DNA of 64,000 bases from the NCBI RefSeq assembly GCF_002920615.1, contig NZ_PQSU01000005.1:293011-357010 (forward strand). The letters run 5' to 3'. The stretch's first letter is position 1. Each line of letters begins with the position of its first letter. Both the position numbers and the translations under genes were made by a program. Below the pieces are notes generated by a model. That model made no database searches. It saw nothing but the letters and a program-made list of their open reading frames with translations, and was not told the DNA's origin. This DNA comes from Streptomyces sp. Ru62. GTDB taxonomy: Bacteria; Actinomycetota; Actinomycetes; Streptomycetales; Streptomycetaceae. Of the stretch, positions 19,338 to 29,563 are shown piece after piece.

Positions 19338-20156
19338 TCAGTAACCGCCGTGCACCGGTGGGTAGCCGTACCCGCCGGCCGGGGCCTGCGGCGGGACCGG
19401 CGCCTGAAGCTGCGGCTGCGGCGCGGGGGCGTGCGCCTCGCGGTCGTAGAACGGACGCGCGTTGGCCCGCATCCACATCACCACCGGGTCGTAGCCGTCG
19501 GTCATCGCGACCGTCGACACCGGCAGCCCCTCCGGGACCGCGCCGATGGACTGCTGCATCATCGCGCGCACCGAGTCGACGGCGGCCGGCGTGGTGTCGT
19601 AGACGTCCAGGCCGATGGCGAGATACGGCGCCCCGAGGGCGGGCTGGACCCAGGCGCGGCGCAGCGAGCGGAGCGCGGGGGTGCGGTGCGCGTTCTGCGC
19701 GAGGAGGGCGTAGAACTGCGGGATCTCGATGCCGGGTTCCGACAGGCTGAGCGGGCCGGCGGGCTGGCGGTCCAGGCCGGTGGCGATGCGGCGCAGATCC
19801 AGCCAGGGGATGCCGACGCCGCCGCCCGGGGCGTGCGGATTGAGCCAGAGGCCGTAGTGGTCGGGGTAGAGCGTGCGGGCCACGTCCAGGCCGTCGACCA
19901 CCTCGTACGACCGGTTCCAGCCGCTGGCCGACAGTTCCTGGGCGGAAGTGACGCAGGGGGCGTAGTGGAAGCCGTCCACCTCCATGTCCCCGTACTGGGC
20001 GTCCGGGGAGCCGGCCTGGCCGTGCCACAGGAGCATCCAGACCTGGCCGGAGGAGGGGGTGGCGAGGGCGCGGAGCAGGGCCTCGTAGGCGTCGTAGCGT
20101 CCCGGGGTGACCTGGCGCAGCATGTGCTCGACGCTGCCGCTGTGGCTCGCGCTCAC
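19338..20156 (-). CDS. SseB-like (enhanced serine sensitivity) family protein, copy 1
   Basis: The 272-residue protein lacks a signal peptide and has an SseB N-terminal domain (residues 10-130: ALLRALATPSSGQVWMLLWHG ... YAPCVTSAQELSASGW ... EVVDGLDVARTLYPDHYGLWLNPHAPGGGVGIPW). A C-terminal SseB_C-like domain ends PVVMWMRANARPFYDRE, followed by a Pro/Gln/Gly-rich tail of about 30 residues. E. coli SseB was named because its overproduction raises serine sensitivity; biochemical function is unknown. The paralogue at 20293-21084 on the same strand shares the domain order and the ending NVRPFY. The neighbouring serine/glycine genes make the association with serine metabolism worth testing. Confidence 0.82.
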   Translation of the reverse strand: MSASHSGSVEHMLRQVTPGRYDAYEALLRALATPSSGQVWMLLWHGQAGSPDAQYGDMEVDGFHYAPCVTSAQELSASGWNRSYEVVDGLDVARTLYPDHYGLWLNPHAPGGGVGIPWLDLRRIATGLDRQPAGPLSLSEPGIEIPQFYALLAQNAHRTPALRSLRRAWVQPALGAPYLAIGLDVYDTTPAAVDSVRAMMQQSIGAVPEGLPVSTVAMTDGYDPVVMWMRANARPFYDREAHAPAPQPQLQAPVPPQAPAGGYGYPPVHGGY

Positions 20157-20218
20157 CTGGTGTACCGGCCCTTCTTTGTTTGCCCCTCGTTTGGAGACAG
20201 CTTAAGCGCCTGGCAGCT

Positions 20219-20291
20219 CGGGGCTTCGGGTTCGTGCGCGGGCGCGGGTCGTCTGCGGCTGGTCGCGCCGTTCCCCGCGCCCCTTCGGTGC
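20219..20291. repeat. Dispersed Streptomyces-type intergenic repeat fragment
   Basis: The segment with TCTGCGGCTGGTCGCG, CCGTTCCCCGCGCCCCTT and CGGTGCG matches, from memory, a GC-rich intergenic sequence scattered widely in Streptomyces chromosomes. It sits in the 136-bp gap between the two SseB-like genes, where a terminator of the upstream copy or promoter of the downstream copy would be expected. Role unknown. Confidence 0.45.
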
Positions 20292-20292
20292 G

Positions 20293-21084
20293 TCAGTGGC
20301 CGTACTGGTAGAAGGGCCGGACGTTCGTTTTCAGCCAGTCGGAGACCGGGTCATCGGCCACGTCCATGAGGACCAGGTTGACCGGCCACTTGACCGGGAC
20401 TTTGCCGAGGGCCCGGCCGAGGGCGTCCAGGGGCAGGGTCCGGATGTCGCCCTCCCACTGGGAGAGTTCCACGCCCACGAACATCACCGGGTCGGCCGTC
20501 TCGATGGCGGCCAGGCAGCGGCGGGCGGTGAGGACCACGCCGGTCCCCGCGAACTCGGCGGAGGCCGCGGAGAGGAAGTCGACCGGGTCGTCCTGCCAGT
20601 CGGGTTCGAAGAGGCGGACCCGGCCGCCGGTGCCGGGCCCGTCGAGCGGGGTGCGGCCGGCACGGCACAGCTCGGCCACGGCGTCGGGCGGCAGCGGGAT
20701 GCCGACCACACCGCCCGGATTCACCGCGACGCCCGCCTGCGGCGGCAGGCCGCGCGCGAACTCCACGGCGGGGGCGATGGTGTACGACATGTGGGGACCG
20801 GCCGCCTGGCGCAGCTGCTCCTCGGAGCTGAACACCGGGACGTACACCTGGCCGTCGATCTCCATCGTCGGCAGGTCCAGCGGCCCGCTGTGCGGGCCGC
20901 CGCCGTTGGGCAGCGGTATCCACAGGAAGCTGCGGCCGAGGACCTCGATGATCCGGCCGGCCGCCGCGGGGATGCCGAGGGAGGCCGACAGCACCTCCTC
21001 CAGTTCGTTGCCGGGCCAACCGCCGTGCGGGTGGGGGTGTGCCTGTGCCGGGAAGTCCGCTGGGATGTTCGCCGGGAAGTCCAT
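20293..21084 (-). CDS. SseB-like (enhanced serine sensitivity) family protein, copy 2
   Basis: This 263-residue cytoplasmic protein has an N-terminal His/Pro-rich lead (AQAHPHPHGGWPGNELEEVLSASLG), then an SseB domain (RSFLWIPLP ... MEIDGQVYVPVFSSEEQLRQAAG ... VNPGGVVGIPLPPDAVAELC). A C-terminal domain ends VNLVLMDVADDPVSDWLKTNVRPFYQYGH. The paralogue 136 bp downstream has the same layout. No catalytic motif is visible. The gene is 66 bp downstream of the P-loop gene start-to-stop gap on the same strand, so the three leftward genes could form a unit. Confidence 0.82.
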   Translation of the reverse strand: MDFPANIPADFPAQAHPHPHGGWPGNELEEVLSASLGIPAAAGRIIEVLGRSFLWIPLPNGGGPHSGPLDLPTMEIDGQVYVPVFSSEEQLRQAAGPHMSYTIAPAVEFARGLPPQAGVAVNPGGVVGIPLPPDAVAELCRAGRTPLDGPGTGGRVRLFEPDWQDDPVDFLSAASAEFAGTGVVLTARRCLAAIETADPVMFVGVELSQWEGDIRTLPLDALGRALGKVPVKWPVNLVLMDVADDPVSDWLKTNVRPFYQYGH

Positions 21085-21150
21085 CTGCCTACCGCCTGCT
21101 GGGAACCACTGCTGTGAGCAAGAAGGCTAGCGGGTGGCTGTGACCGTGCC

Positions 21151-21819
21151 TCACCGTGCGAAGCCGACCCGGCTGAGGACGTCCGCCGCCTCCCGGTCCA
21201 GCAGCACCGCCGCGCCGCAGCCCGCGGGCAGCTCCCCCTTCTCCACCGCGCGCAGCAGCCGGGCGGTCGTACGGCGGTGGCGGCGGAAGGCGTAGCGGGA
21301 GACGCCCCGGCCGCGCTCACGCTGGCCCGCCCGGGCCGTCTCGGGGCTGACGTCGAGCACGAGCAGGTGCAGGGTGGCGCCGCGGCGCCGGGCCTCGCGG
21401 GCCAGCCAGGCGCGCACCCAGGGCTGGGTGCCGCAGTCGTGCACGACGACGCCCTCGCCGGTGCGCAGGGCCCGGCGCAGCGCGGCGTAGTGGGCGAGGC
21501 GGACCAGGGGGCGGTAGAGGGCGTAGGGGACGGAGCGGGGGACGCGGGCGTCCCAGCGGTCGCGGGTGTCCTGGGAGTCGACACGGTGGCCGGTGACCGC
21601 GCGGTGCATCAGGGTGGACTTGCCGCTGCCGGGCAGACCGGTGATCACCACCAGGTCGCGGGGGCCGAAGAGCAGGGCGTGCGGGCTGCGGCCCGCGCGG
21701 TCGCGCAGGTCGCGGACGACCGGGGCGGGGCGGTCCGCGCGGCGCCCGCGGGCCAGGGCGGAGGGCTGCCCCGGCACCGCGACGCCGGCGTCGGTGGCGT
21801 AGGCAGATGTCCTGTTCAC
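21151..21819 (-). CDS. P-loop AAA/kinase-like ATPase
   Basis: The 222-residue protein contains a Walker A motif VVITGLPGSGKSTLMHRA near residues 56-73, an aspartate-ending strand VVVHDCGTQPWVRAWLA and LHLLVLDVSPETA with a following Arg-rich lid-like segment (GQRERGRGVSRYAFRRHRR). This is the layout of small zeta-toxin/gluconate-kinase-type P-loop proteins, which phosphorylate small molecules. The substrate is unknown. The N-terminal 40 residues are polar and Arg-rich. It is divergent from the riboswitch-controlled glycine/serine operon. Confidence 0.8.
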   Translation of the reverse strand: MNRTSAYATDAGVAVPGQPSALARGRRADRPAPVVRDLRDRAGRSPHALLFGPRDLVVITGLPGSGKSTLMHRAVTGHRVDSQDTRDRWDARVPRSVPYALYRPLVRLAHYAALRRALRTGEGVVVHDCGTQPWVRAWLAREARRRGATLHLLVLDVSPETARAGQRERGRGVSRYAFRRHRRTTARLLRAVEKGELPAGCGAAVLLDREAADVLSRVGFAR

Positions 21820-22003
21820 CGTGATCGTCCTCCCCAGTGGGCTCGGTCATCCCCATGCCCGTTCTATGTAAAGAGAAGGTAATGGGCAAGGGTAGGAGGT
21901 TCGTGTGCGTTCTGCCACAGCTCGGTCACAAGGAGCACGCTCTGGATGGGCGGGGAGCGGCGTGCAATGATGTGCCCGCCAACTGCATACCGGCCGCTTG
22001 AAT

Positions 22004-22200
22004 CCGCGCGGGAGAGTTCCCAGCCCCGGGCTGGGACGCCGAAGGAGCAAGTCCCTCCCTTGAATCTCTCAGGCCCCGTTACCGCGCGGGCGAGGCACAT
22101 CTGAAAAGCGGGCCGCTGTGTCAGTGGCTCCACCCAAGGTGCAAGCCCTGATCGTCCCTGTGGCGGTCGTGGCGAACCTCTCAGGTTCCGATGACAGATG
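22004..22200 (+). promoter_or_regulatory. Tandem glycine riboswitch upstream of gcvT
   Basis: Two glycine aptamers follow each other. The first runs from about 22004 to 22089: P1 arms of the CCGCGCGG type, then GGGAGAG, GCCGAAGGAGCAAG and AATCTCTCAGGCCCC. The second runs from 22098 to 22200: P1 CATCTG/CAGATG, CCCAAGGTGCAAGCC and CCTCTCAGGTTCCGATGACAG. These conserved blocks and the linker of about eight bases are diagnostic of the cooperative tandem form, which usually turns on glycine-cleavage genes when glycine is abundant. A palindrome GAGGAACGTTCCTC (22203-22216) just after aptamer 2 may form the expression platform. gcvT starts 50 bases after aptamer 2. Confidence 0.93.
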
Positions 22201-22249
22201 GGGAGGAACGTTCCTCGCCTGTCCGCTCGCCTTGGGAGACGACCGTCCG

Positions 22250-23367
22250 ATGAGCAGCACTGAACTCCGCCACACCGCGCTCGATGCCGTGCATCGCGCG
22301 CTCGGTGCGACGATGACCGACTTCGCCGGCTGGGACATGCCCCTGCGCTACGGTTCCGAGCGCGACGAGCACCTCGCCGTGCGGACCAGGGCCGGTCTCT
22401 TCGACCTCTCCCACATGGGCGAGATCACCGTCACCGGCGACCAGGCCGCCGCGTTCCTGAACCACGCCCTGGTCGGCAACATCGCCTCCGTCGGCGTCGG
22501 CCGCGCCCGCTACACGATGATCTGCCGGGCCGACGGCGGCATCCTGGACGACCTGATCGTCTACCGGCTCGCCGAGACCGAGTACATGGTCGTGGCCAAC
22601 GCCTCCAACGCCCAGGTGGTGCTGGACGCGCTGACCGAGCGCGCCGAGGGCTTCGACGCCCAGGTACGGGACGACCGGGACGCGTACGCGCTGATCGCCG
22701 TGCAGGGCCCGGAGTCCCCCGGCATCCTGAAGTCCCTCACCGACGCCGACCTCGACGGCCTGAAGTACTACGCCGGTCTGCCCGGCACGGTCGCCGGCGT
22801 CCCGGCGCTGATCGCCCGCACGGGTTACACCGGCGAGGACGGCTTCGAGCTGTTCGTCAGGCCGGAGCACGCCGTCGAGCTGTGGCAGGCGCTGACCAAG
22901 GCGGGCGAGGGCGCCGGACTGGTCCCGTGCGGGCTGTCCTGCCGGGACACGCTGCGCCTGGAGGCGGGCATGCCGCTGTACGGGCACGAGCTGACCACCT
23001 CCCTCACCCCGTTCGACGCCGGGCTCGGCCGCGTGGTCAAGTTCGAGAAGGAGGGCGACTTCGTCGGGCGCGAGGCGCTCGCCGAGGCCGCCGCCCGGGC
23101 CCAGGAGAACCCGCCGCGGGTCCTGGTCGGCCTGGTCGCCGAGGGCCGCCGGGTGCCGCGCGCCGGGTACGCCGTCGTCGCCGGCGGGGAGGTGATCGGC
23201 GAGGTCACCTCCGGCGCCCCCTCCCCACCCTGGGCAAGCCGATCGCCATGGCCTACGTCGACGCGGCGCACGCGGCGCCGGGCACCGAGGGCGTCGGCGT
23301 GGACATCCGGGGCACCCACGAGCCGTACCAGGTCGTGGCGCTGCCGTTCTACAAGCGCCAGAAGTAG
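22250..23367 (+). pseudogene. gcvT: gcvT, glycine cleavage system T protein (aminomethyltransferase), one-base frameshift
   Basis: GcvT transfers the methylene group from aminomethyl-lipoyl-GcvH to tetrahydrofolate. The first 325 or so residues are intact: MSSTELRHTALDAVHRALGA, DFAGWDMPLRYGS, GLFDLSHMGEITVTG, RTGYTGEDGFELF, CRDTLRLEAGMPLYGHEL. At 23216-23226 the frame breaks: GCC CCC TCC CCA CCC should read GCC CCC TCC CCC ACC, one C fewer than needed. The conserved ending TLGKPIAMAYVDAAH...PFYKRQK continues in the other frame to a stop at 23367, giving the family's normal 372 residues after correction. Uncorrected, the frame runs to 23509, overlapping gcvH by four bases. A homopolymer sequencing error or a real mutation are both possible. 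Confidence 0.9.
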
Positions 23368-23505
23368 ACACTGGGCGCGGTCGCGCCTCCCGGGGACCCC
23401 GGTCCCGTGGCCGGGGCGTGACGCTGCGCACATTCGCCCGCTCACCAGCGGTTTCCCTAGTTTCCCCGTCATCAGCACCCTCGCGTGTACAGGAGAATTC
23501 AGGCC

Positions 23506-23883
23506 ATGAGCAACCCCCAGCAGCTGCGCTACAGCAAGGAGCACGAGTGGCTGTCGGCCGCCGAGGACGGCGTCGCGACGGTCGGCATCACGGAGCACGC
23601 GGCCAACGCGCTCGGTGACGTCGTCTTCGTCCAGCTCCCCGAGGTCGGCTCCACGGTGTCCGCGGGCGAGACCTGCGGCGAGCTGGAGTCGACGAAGTCG
23701 GTGTCCGACCTGTACTCGCCGGTCACCGGCGAGGTCACCGAGGTCAACGAGGACGTCGTCAACGACCCGTCGCTGGTGAACTCCGCCCCCTTCGAGGGTG
23801 GCTGGCTGTTCAAGGTACGCGTCGCGGAGGAGCCGGCCGACCTGCTCTCCGCCGACGAGTACACCGCCTTTTCCGCCGGCTGA
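23506..23883 (+). CDS. gcvH: Glycine cleavage system H protein
   Basis: This 125-residue lipoyl carrier shuttles the aminomethyl group between GcvP, GcvT and the dihydrolipoyl dehydrogenase. It starts [17 protein letters not shown] at the ATG at 23506, preceded by AGGAG. The lipoylation lysine lies in [19 protein letters not shown] near residue 65, and it ends with the typical ADEYTAF. Length is standard. It follows gcvT by 138 bp and precedes glyA by 14 bp, so it is probably in the riboswitch-controlled unit. gcvP is not in the window. Confidence 0.96.
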   Translation: MSNPQQLRYSKEHEWLSAAEDGVATVGITEHAANALGDVVFVQLPEVGSTVSAGETCGELESTKSVSDLYSPVTGEVTEVNEDVVNDPSLVNSAPFEGGWLFKVRVAEEPADLLSADEYTAFSAG

Positions 23884-23897
23884 GGAGTCGTAGCCGT

Positions 23898-25163
23898 ATG
23901 ACTGTCCTGAACACGCCCCTGCACGAGCTGGACCCGGAGATCGCCGCCGCGGTCGACGCCGAGCTGCTCCGCCAGCAGTCGACCCTGGAGATGATCGCCT
24001 CCGAGAACTTCGCGCCGCTCGCGGTGATGGAGGCCCAGGGGTCGGTCCTGACGAACAAGTACGCCGAGGGCTACCCGGGCCGCCGCTACTACGGCGGCTG
24101 CGAGCACGTCGACGTCGCCGAGCAGATCGCCATCGACCGGGTCAAGGAGCTGTTCGGCGCCGAGTACGCCAATGTGCAGCCCCACTCCGGCGCCTCCGCG
24201 AACCAGGCGGCCCTCTTCGCGCTGGCCCAGCCCGGGGACACCATCCTCGGCCTGGACCTGGCGCACGGCGGCCACCTGACCCACGGCATGCGGCTGAACT
24301 TCTCCGGCAAGCAGTTCGACGTGGTCGCGTACCACGTGGACGCCGAGACCGGCCTGGTCGACATGGCCGAGGTCGAGCGGCTCGCCAAGGAGCACCGCCC
24401 CAAGGTGATCATCGCGGGCTGGTCGGCGTACCCCCGGCAGCTCGACTTCGCCGAGTTCCGCCGCATCGCCGACGAGGCGGGCGCGTACCTGTGGGTCGAC
24501 ATGGCGCACTTCGCGGGCCTGGTCGCGGCCGGTCTGCACGCCAACCCGGTGCCGTACGCCGACGTGGTCACCTCCACCACCCACAAGACGCTGGGCGGTC
24601 CCCGCGGCGGCATCATCCTCGCCAAGAAGGACTTCGCGAAGAAGCTGAACTCGTCCGTCTTCCCGGGCTTCCAGGGCGGCCCCCTGGAGCACGTGATCGC
24701 GGCCAAGGCGGTGTCCTTCAAGGTCGCGGCCTCGGAGGACTTCAAGGAGCGCCAGCGTCGTACGGTGGAGGGTGCCCGCATCCTCGCCGAGCGCCTGACG
24801 GCCCCGGACGCCCGCGAGGCCGGCGTGAACGTGCTGTCCGGCGGCACGGACGTGCACCTGATCCTGGTGGACCTGCGCGCGTCCGAGCTGGACGGGCAGC
24901 AGGCCGAGGACCGGCTCCACGAGGTCGGCATCACGGTCAACCGCAACGCCGTCCCGAACGACCCGCGGCCGCCGATGGTCACCTCGGGTCTGCGTATCGG
25001 TACGCCGGCCCTGGCGACCCGCGGCTTCACGGCCGAGGACTTCGCCGAGGTCGCGGACGTGATCGCCGAGGCGCTGAAGCCGTCCTACGACGCCGAGGCC
25101 CTGAAGGCGCGCGTGAAGGCGCTCGCCGACAAGCACCCGCTGTACCCGGGCCTGAACAAGTGA
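23898..25163 (+). CDS. glyA: Serine hydroxymethyltransferase
   Basis: GlyA interconverts serine plus tetrahydrofolate and glycine plus 5,10-methylene-tetrahydrofolate. The 421-residue PLP enzyme begins with the characteristic [29 protein letters not shown] and contains [21 protein letters not shown] and HSGASANQA. The PLP lysine lies in [19 protein letters not shown] near residue 230. Length is normal. The gene follows gcvH by 14 bases. In this operon it converts glycine, with methylene-THF made by the cleavage system, into serine, which SdaA can then degrade. Confidence 0.97.
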   Translation: MTVLNTPLHELDPEIAAAVDAELLRQQSTLEMIASENFAPLAVMEAQGSVLTNKYAEGYPGRRYYGGCEHVDVAEQIAIDRVKELFGAEYANVQPHSGASANQAALFALAQPGDTILGLDLAHGGHLTHGMRLNFSGKQFDVVAYHVDAETGLVDMAEVERLAKEHRPKVIIAGWSAYPRQLDFAEFRRIADEAGAYLWVDMAHFAGLVAAGLHANPVPYADVVTSTTHKTLGGPRGGIILAKKDFAKKLNSSVFPGFQGGPLEHVIAAKAVSFKVAASEDFKERQRRTVEGARILAERLTAPDAREAGVNVLSGGTDVHLILVDLRASELDGQQAEDRLHEVGITVNRNAVPNDPRPPMVTSGLRIGTPALATRGFTAEDFAEVADVIAEALKPSYDAEALKARVKALADKHPLYPGLNK

Positions 25164-25225
25164 GTCCCCGGTGGGGCACCCGCCGAGGGTGCCCCACCAC
25201 CCCCCTGCTGTCTTGAGGAGTGACC

Positions 25226-26593
<1,368 letters not shown>

Positions 26594-26611
26594 CCCGGCC
26601 GGATGCCGGGA

Positions 26612-26640
26612 GGGGGGCGGATTCCGAGGATCCGCCCCCC
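26612..26640. terminator. Bidirectional terminator after sdaA
   Basis: GGGGGGCGGAT and ATCCGCCCCCC form a perfect 11-bp stem around TCCGAGG, between the convergent sdaA and M28 peptidase genes (stops at 26593 and 26672). Confidence 0.85.
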
Positions 26641-26671
26641 TTCGCCGTCTCGTGGGCGGGTCGGCCGGTCG

Positions 26672-27670
26672 TCAGCGTGGCGTCCGGGTCGGGGTGGTGG
26701 CCGAGACCGCCTGCTTCCACAGTGTGTAGGCGACACCGTCGGCGCTGCGGTTCAGGCCGGTGGCGTTGATGTTGGCGGTGGTGTCGCAGGAGGAGTGGTA
26801 GCAGCGGTCGTACGCGGCGCCCGCCGTGCCGCCCCATTTGGCCGCCTGCGCCGAGGTCTTGCGGGCGCTCGCGCCCATGGCGTAGCCGGAGGTCGCGATG
26901 CCGTAGGCCTCGAAGGAGTAGTCGTCGGAGCGGCCCGCGCCCTCGGTGTTCTCCTCGGGCCGGAGGTTCAGCGAGTCCCAGTACGCCTTCATCGGTGCGG
27001 CGGCGGTGGAGCCGATGTGGTTGATGAAGTATCCGCCGTTGGGCGAGGCGACCATGTCGAAGTTGTAGTACGCCTTGATCGCCGAACGCTGGGCGGAGGT
27101 GAGGGAACGGACGTAGAAGTCCGAGCCGTTGAGGCCCTGCTCCTCGTCCGTCCACCAGCCGAAACGGACGCGGGCCGCCATCGAGGGGCGGGTCTCGGCC
27201 AGTTTCAGCGCGACCTCCAGGAGAGCCGCGCTGCCGGAGGCGTTGTCGTTGATGCCGGGTCCGGCGGAGACGCCGTCGAGGTGTGAGCCGAACATGTAGA
27301 CCTTCGACGCGTCGCCGTAGGGCCACTCGGCGATCAGGTTGGGTCCGGCGCCACGGGTGCATCCGGAGGTGCAGGACTGCTCGGTCACGGTGTAACCGGC
27401 CGCCTGGAGCCTGCCCTTCACATAGGCGACCGAGTCGCGGTAGCCCTGGCCGGTCGACCTGCGGTTGCCGCCGTTGCGGATCGCGATGGCGCCCAGTTCG
27501 GTGAGGTGTGCCTGGACCCTGGTGACGTCGATGTCGGGCGCGGCCGCGGTCAGGGTGGGGACCGGGGTGCGCGGGGAGGCCGCTTCGGCGCTCAGGGGCA
27601 GCGCGGTGAGGCCGGCGGCGGCCGTGACGAGCGCGAGGCCTGTCAGGGTGGCTCTTCGTGGTGCTCGCAC
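26672..27670 (-). CDS. Secreted M28-family zinc aminopeptidase
   Basis: The 332-residue exported protein has a signal peptide ([30 protein letters not shown]) followed by an M28 catalytic domain. Zinc ligands and catalytic acids are visible in [41 protein letters not shown] and [12 protein letters not shown], with the last His probably in DRCYHSSCD. Two Cys pairs (CTSGCT, CYHSSC) suggest disulfides. It resembles the catalytic part of S. griseus aminopeptidase but lacks a C-terminal P domain. The GTG at 27670 is preceded by AAGGAG; a longer upstream reading lacks a signal peptide at the N-terminus. Confidence 0.92.
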   Translation of the reverse strand: MRAPRRATLTGLALVTAAAGLTALPLSAEAASPRTPVPTLTAAAPDIDVTRVQAHLTELGAIAIRNGGNRRSTGQGYRDSVAYVKGRLQAAGYTVTEQSCTSGCTRGAGPNLIAEWPYGDASKVYMFGSHLDGVSAGPGINDNASGSAALLEVALKLAETRPSMAARVRFGWWTDEEQGLNGSDFYVRSLTSAQRSAIKAYYNFDMVASPNGGYFINHIGSTAAAPMKAYWDSLNLRPEENTEGAGRSDDYSFEAYGIATSGYAMGASARKTSAQAAKWGGTAGAAYDRCYHSSCDTTANINATGLNRSADGVAYTLWKQAVSATTPTRTPR

Positions 27671-27905
27671 TGTGTCTCCTTGTGGGGTGAGGAAACGGAA
27701 GGTGAGGGTCGGGCCTGGGGAGCCGTACCTTTCTCCCTGAGAGTCATGCGCATGCCAAGAACTGGTCAAGCCCCGACCCGCGAGATCGGCCGGATCAGGA
27801 GCCTGCGGCCGTCCTCCCGGCCGATGTTCCCCCTGGGGCTACCGTGCGATAACCGCACCCGCCTACGCTGCCGCCAATTCTCCTCCGACCAAGGGAAGTT
27901 GGCGC

Positions 27906-28937
27906 ATGCGCGGATTGAGACGGCTGGCGGCGCTCGTGGGGGCCGCCGCTGTGTTGGTGGTGCTGCCGGGCAACGCCCACGCGGCGTCGCCGAAGTTCTC
28001 CGAGACGACGGCCATCGGCACGCACAACGCGTACGACAAGGCCAAGTACACCTACTTCGCCCAGGCCTTGGACTCCGGTGCCTCGCTGCTGGAGCTGGAC
28101 GTCTACGTCGACAGCATCAGCCACCGCTGGCGGGTCAGCCACAGCAACCCGCTGGGCAACGACAACAACTGCGAGGCCGCGAAGACCCCGGGCGAGCTGT
28201 ACAGCAAGAGCCGCAACCAGGACCTCGGCAGCTGCCTGGACAACATGGCCGCCTGGAACCAGCTCCACCCCGACCACCCGCCGATCGTCGTCAAGGTCGA
28301 GATGAAGGTCGGCTTCAACGACAACGCGGGCCTCGGACCGGACGAGTTCGACACGCTCGTCGCGCAGAAGCTGGGCAGCAGCGTCTACAAGCCGGCCGAC
28401 CTGCTCGGCGGGACGTACGGCACGCTGGACGCGGCGGCGAAGGCCGACGCCTGGCCCGCCCGGGACTCCCTCAAGGGCAAGTTCCTCCTCGACCTGATCC
28501 CGGGCACGGTGGAGCAGTCCAACCCGTTCGACCACTACTGGACGGACGAGGAGTACGGCGACCACCTGCGGGACCTGAAGGCGGCCGGCAACATCTCGGC
28601 GGCCCAGGCCTTCCCGGTCGTCCTCGGCGCCGCGAACGGCGACCCGCGCACCAGCCGCTACGACGCCTCGATCCGCCCCTGGTTCGTGTTCTTCGACGGT
28701 GACGCGGCCACGTACGTCAACAACGGCTACGACACCTCGTTCTACTCCGCGAACCACTACATCCTGATCACCACGGACGCCCACAACGTCTCACCGGCGA
28801 TCTCCTCCACCAACCCGACGGACGCCGAAGTCGCCGCGCGCCTGGCTCTGTCGGCCAAGAACCACGCGAGCCTGATCACCTCGGACTGGTCCGCGAAGTC
28901 CGCCGCCGTGCTGAGTTCGGTGACCATCCGAAGCTGA
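27906..28937 (+). CDS. Secreted phosphatidylinositol-specific phospholipase C domain protein (Ca2+-dependent type)
   Basis: The 343-residue protein has a signal peptide (MRGLRRLAALVGAAAVLVVLPGNAHA) and a PLC-X TIM-barrel domain. The first catalytic His lies in TTAIGTHNAYDKAKY. ASLLELDVYVDS provides the Glu-x-Asp calcium ligands, and HRWRVSHSNPLG carries the second His. PPIVVKVEMKV and GKFLLDLIPG are later barrel strands. The presence of calcium ligands places it with the Streptomyces Ca2+-dependent PI-PLC rather than the metal-free Bacillus type. It would cleave phosphatidylinositol or GPI-like lipids. The muramidase gene follows 36 bp downstream on the same strand. Confidence 0.87.
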   Translation: MRGLRRLAALVGAAAVLVVLPGNAHAASPKFSETTAIGTHNAYDKAKYTYFAQALDSGASLLELDVYVDSISHRWRVSHSNPLGNDNNCEAAKTPGELYSKSRNQDLGSCLDNMAAWNQLHPDHPPIVVKVEMKVGFNDNAGLGPDEFDTLVAQKLGSSVYKPADLLGGTYGTLDAAAKADAWPARDSLKGKFLLDLIPGTVEQSNPFDHYWTDEEYGDHLRDLKAAGNISAAQAFPVVLGAANGDPRTSRYDASIRPWFVFFDGDAATYVNNGYDTSFYSANHYILITTDAHNVSPAISSTNPTDAEVAARLALSAKNHASLITSDWSAKSAAVLSSVTIRS

Positions 28938-28973
28938 GGTTCCGGAACGGCGCTCACGGGGGACAACCTTCAC

Positions 28974-29531
28974 ATGCTGCATGGCATCGACGTGAGCGCC
29001 TACCAGTCCTCCTCCTACGCGACGAACGGTCTCTCCTTCGTCTTCATCAAGGCGACGGAGGGCCGTTCGTACGTCAACCCCAGACTCGCCGCCCAGACCA
29101 AGCACGCCCGCGACGCGGGCCTGGTCGTCGGCTTCTACCACTTCCTGTGGCCCGGCAACCTCACCGCCCAGGCCGAGTACTTCCTCAGCCACGCCCCGGA
29201 GCGCCGCGGCGACCTCCTCGCCGTCGACTGGGAGACCACCGGCGACGGCACCCACGCGAGCAACGCCGAGAAGGACCGCTTCATCCGCAAACTGAAGGAA
29301 CTACGGCCGGACAACCGGGTGGTGCTCTACTGCAACCGCCACTTCTGGCTGAACATCGACACCACCTCCTACGCCGGGGACGGGCTGTGGATAGCCGACT
29401 ACGTCACCGCGGGCAAGCCCCGGATCAAGGCCAAGTGGCGGTTCCACCAGTACACCAGCGAACCCCACGACAAGGACGTCACGGACTTCGCCAGCAAGGC
29501 GGCACTGAAGGAGTGGGCCACGAGCGCATGA
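28974..29531 (+). CDS. GH25 muramidase (lysozyme)
   Basis: This 185-residue glycoside hydrolase family 25 domain begins HGIDVSAYQSSSYATNGLSFVFIKATEG. The conserved DVS..Q and the acidic residues in LLAVDWETTGDG near residue 85 form the catalytic centre. RFHQYTSEP.DKDVTDF is the family's C-terminal signature. It has no visible signal peptide, unlike the preceding PI-PLC, so release may be by an unrecognised route or the true start may lie upstream. It would cut the MurNAc-GlcNAc bond of peptidoglycan. Only 36 bp separate it from the PI-PLC gene, suggesting co-expression. Confidence 0.9.
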   Translation: MLHGIDVSAYQSSSYATNGLSFVFIKATEGRSYVNPRLAAQTKHARDAGLVVGFYHFLWPGNLTAQAEYFLSHAPERRGDLLAVDWETTGDGTHASNAEKDRFIRKLKELRPDNRVVLYCNRHFWLNIDTTSYAGDGLWIADYVTAGKPRIKAKWRFHQYTSEPHDKDVTDFASKAALKEWATSA

Positions 29532-29563
29532 CGCGCCCGTGGCCCCCACCGCCTCACCCCGGG

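Noticed and set aside
23216..23226. Programmed frameshifting in gcvT
   Set aside because: The C-rich site does not form a canonical slippery heptamer in the zero frame, and gcvT is not known to use frameshifting. A lost base or sequencing error is simpler.
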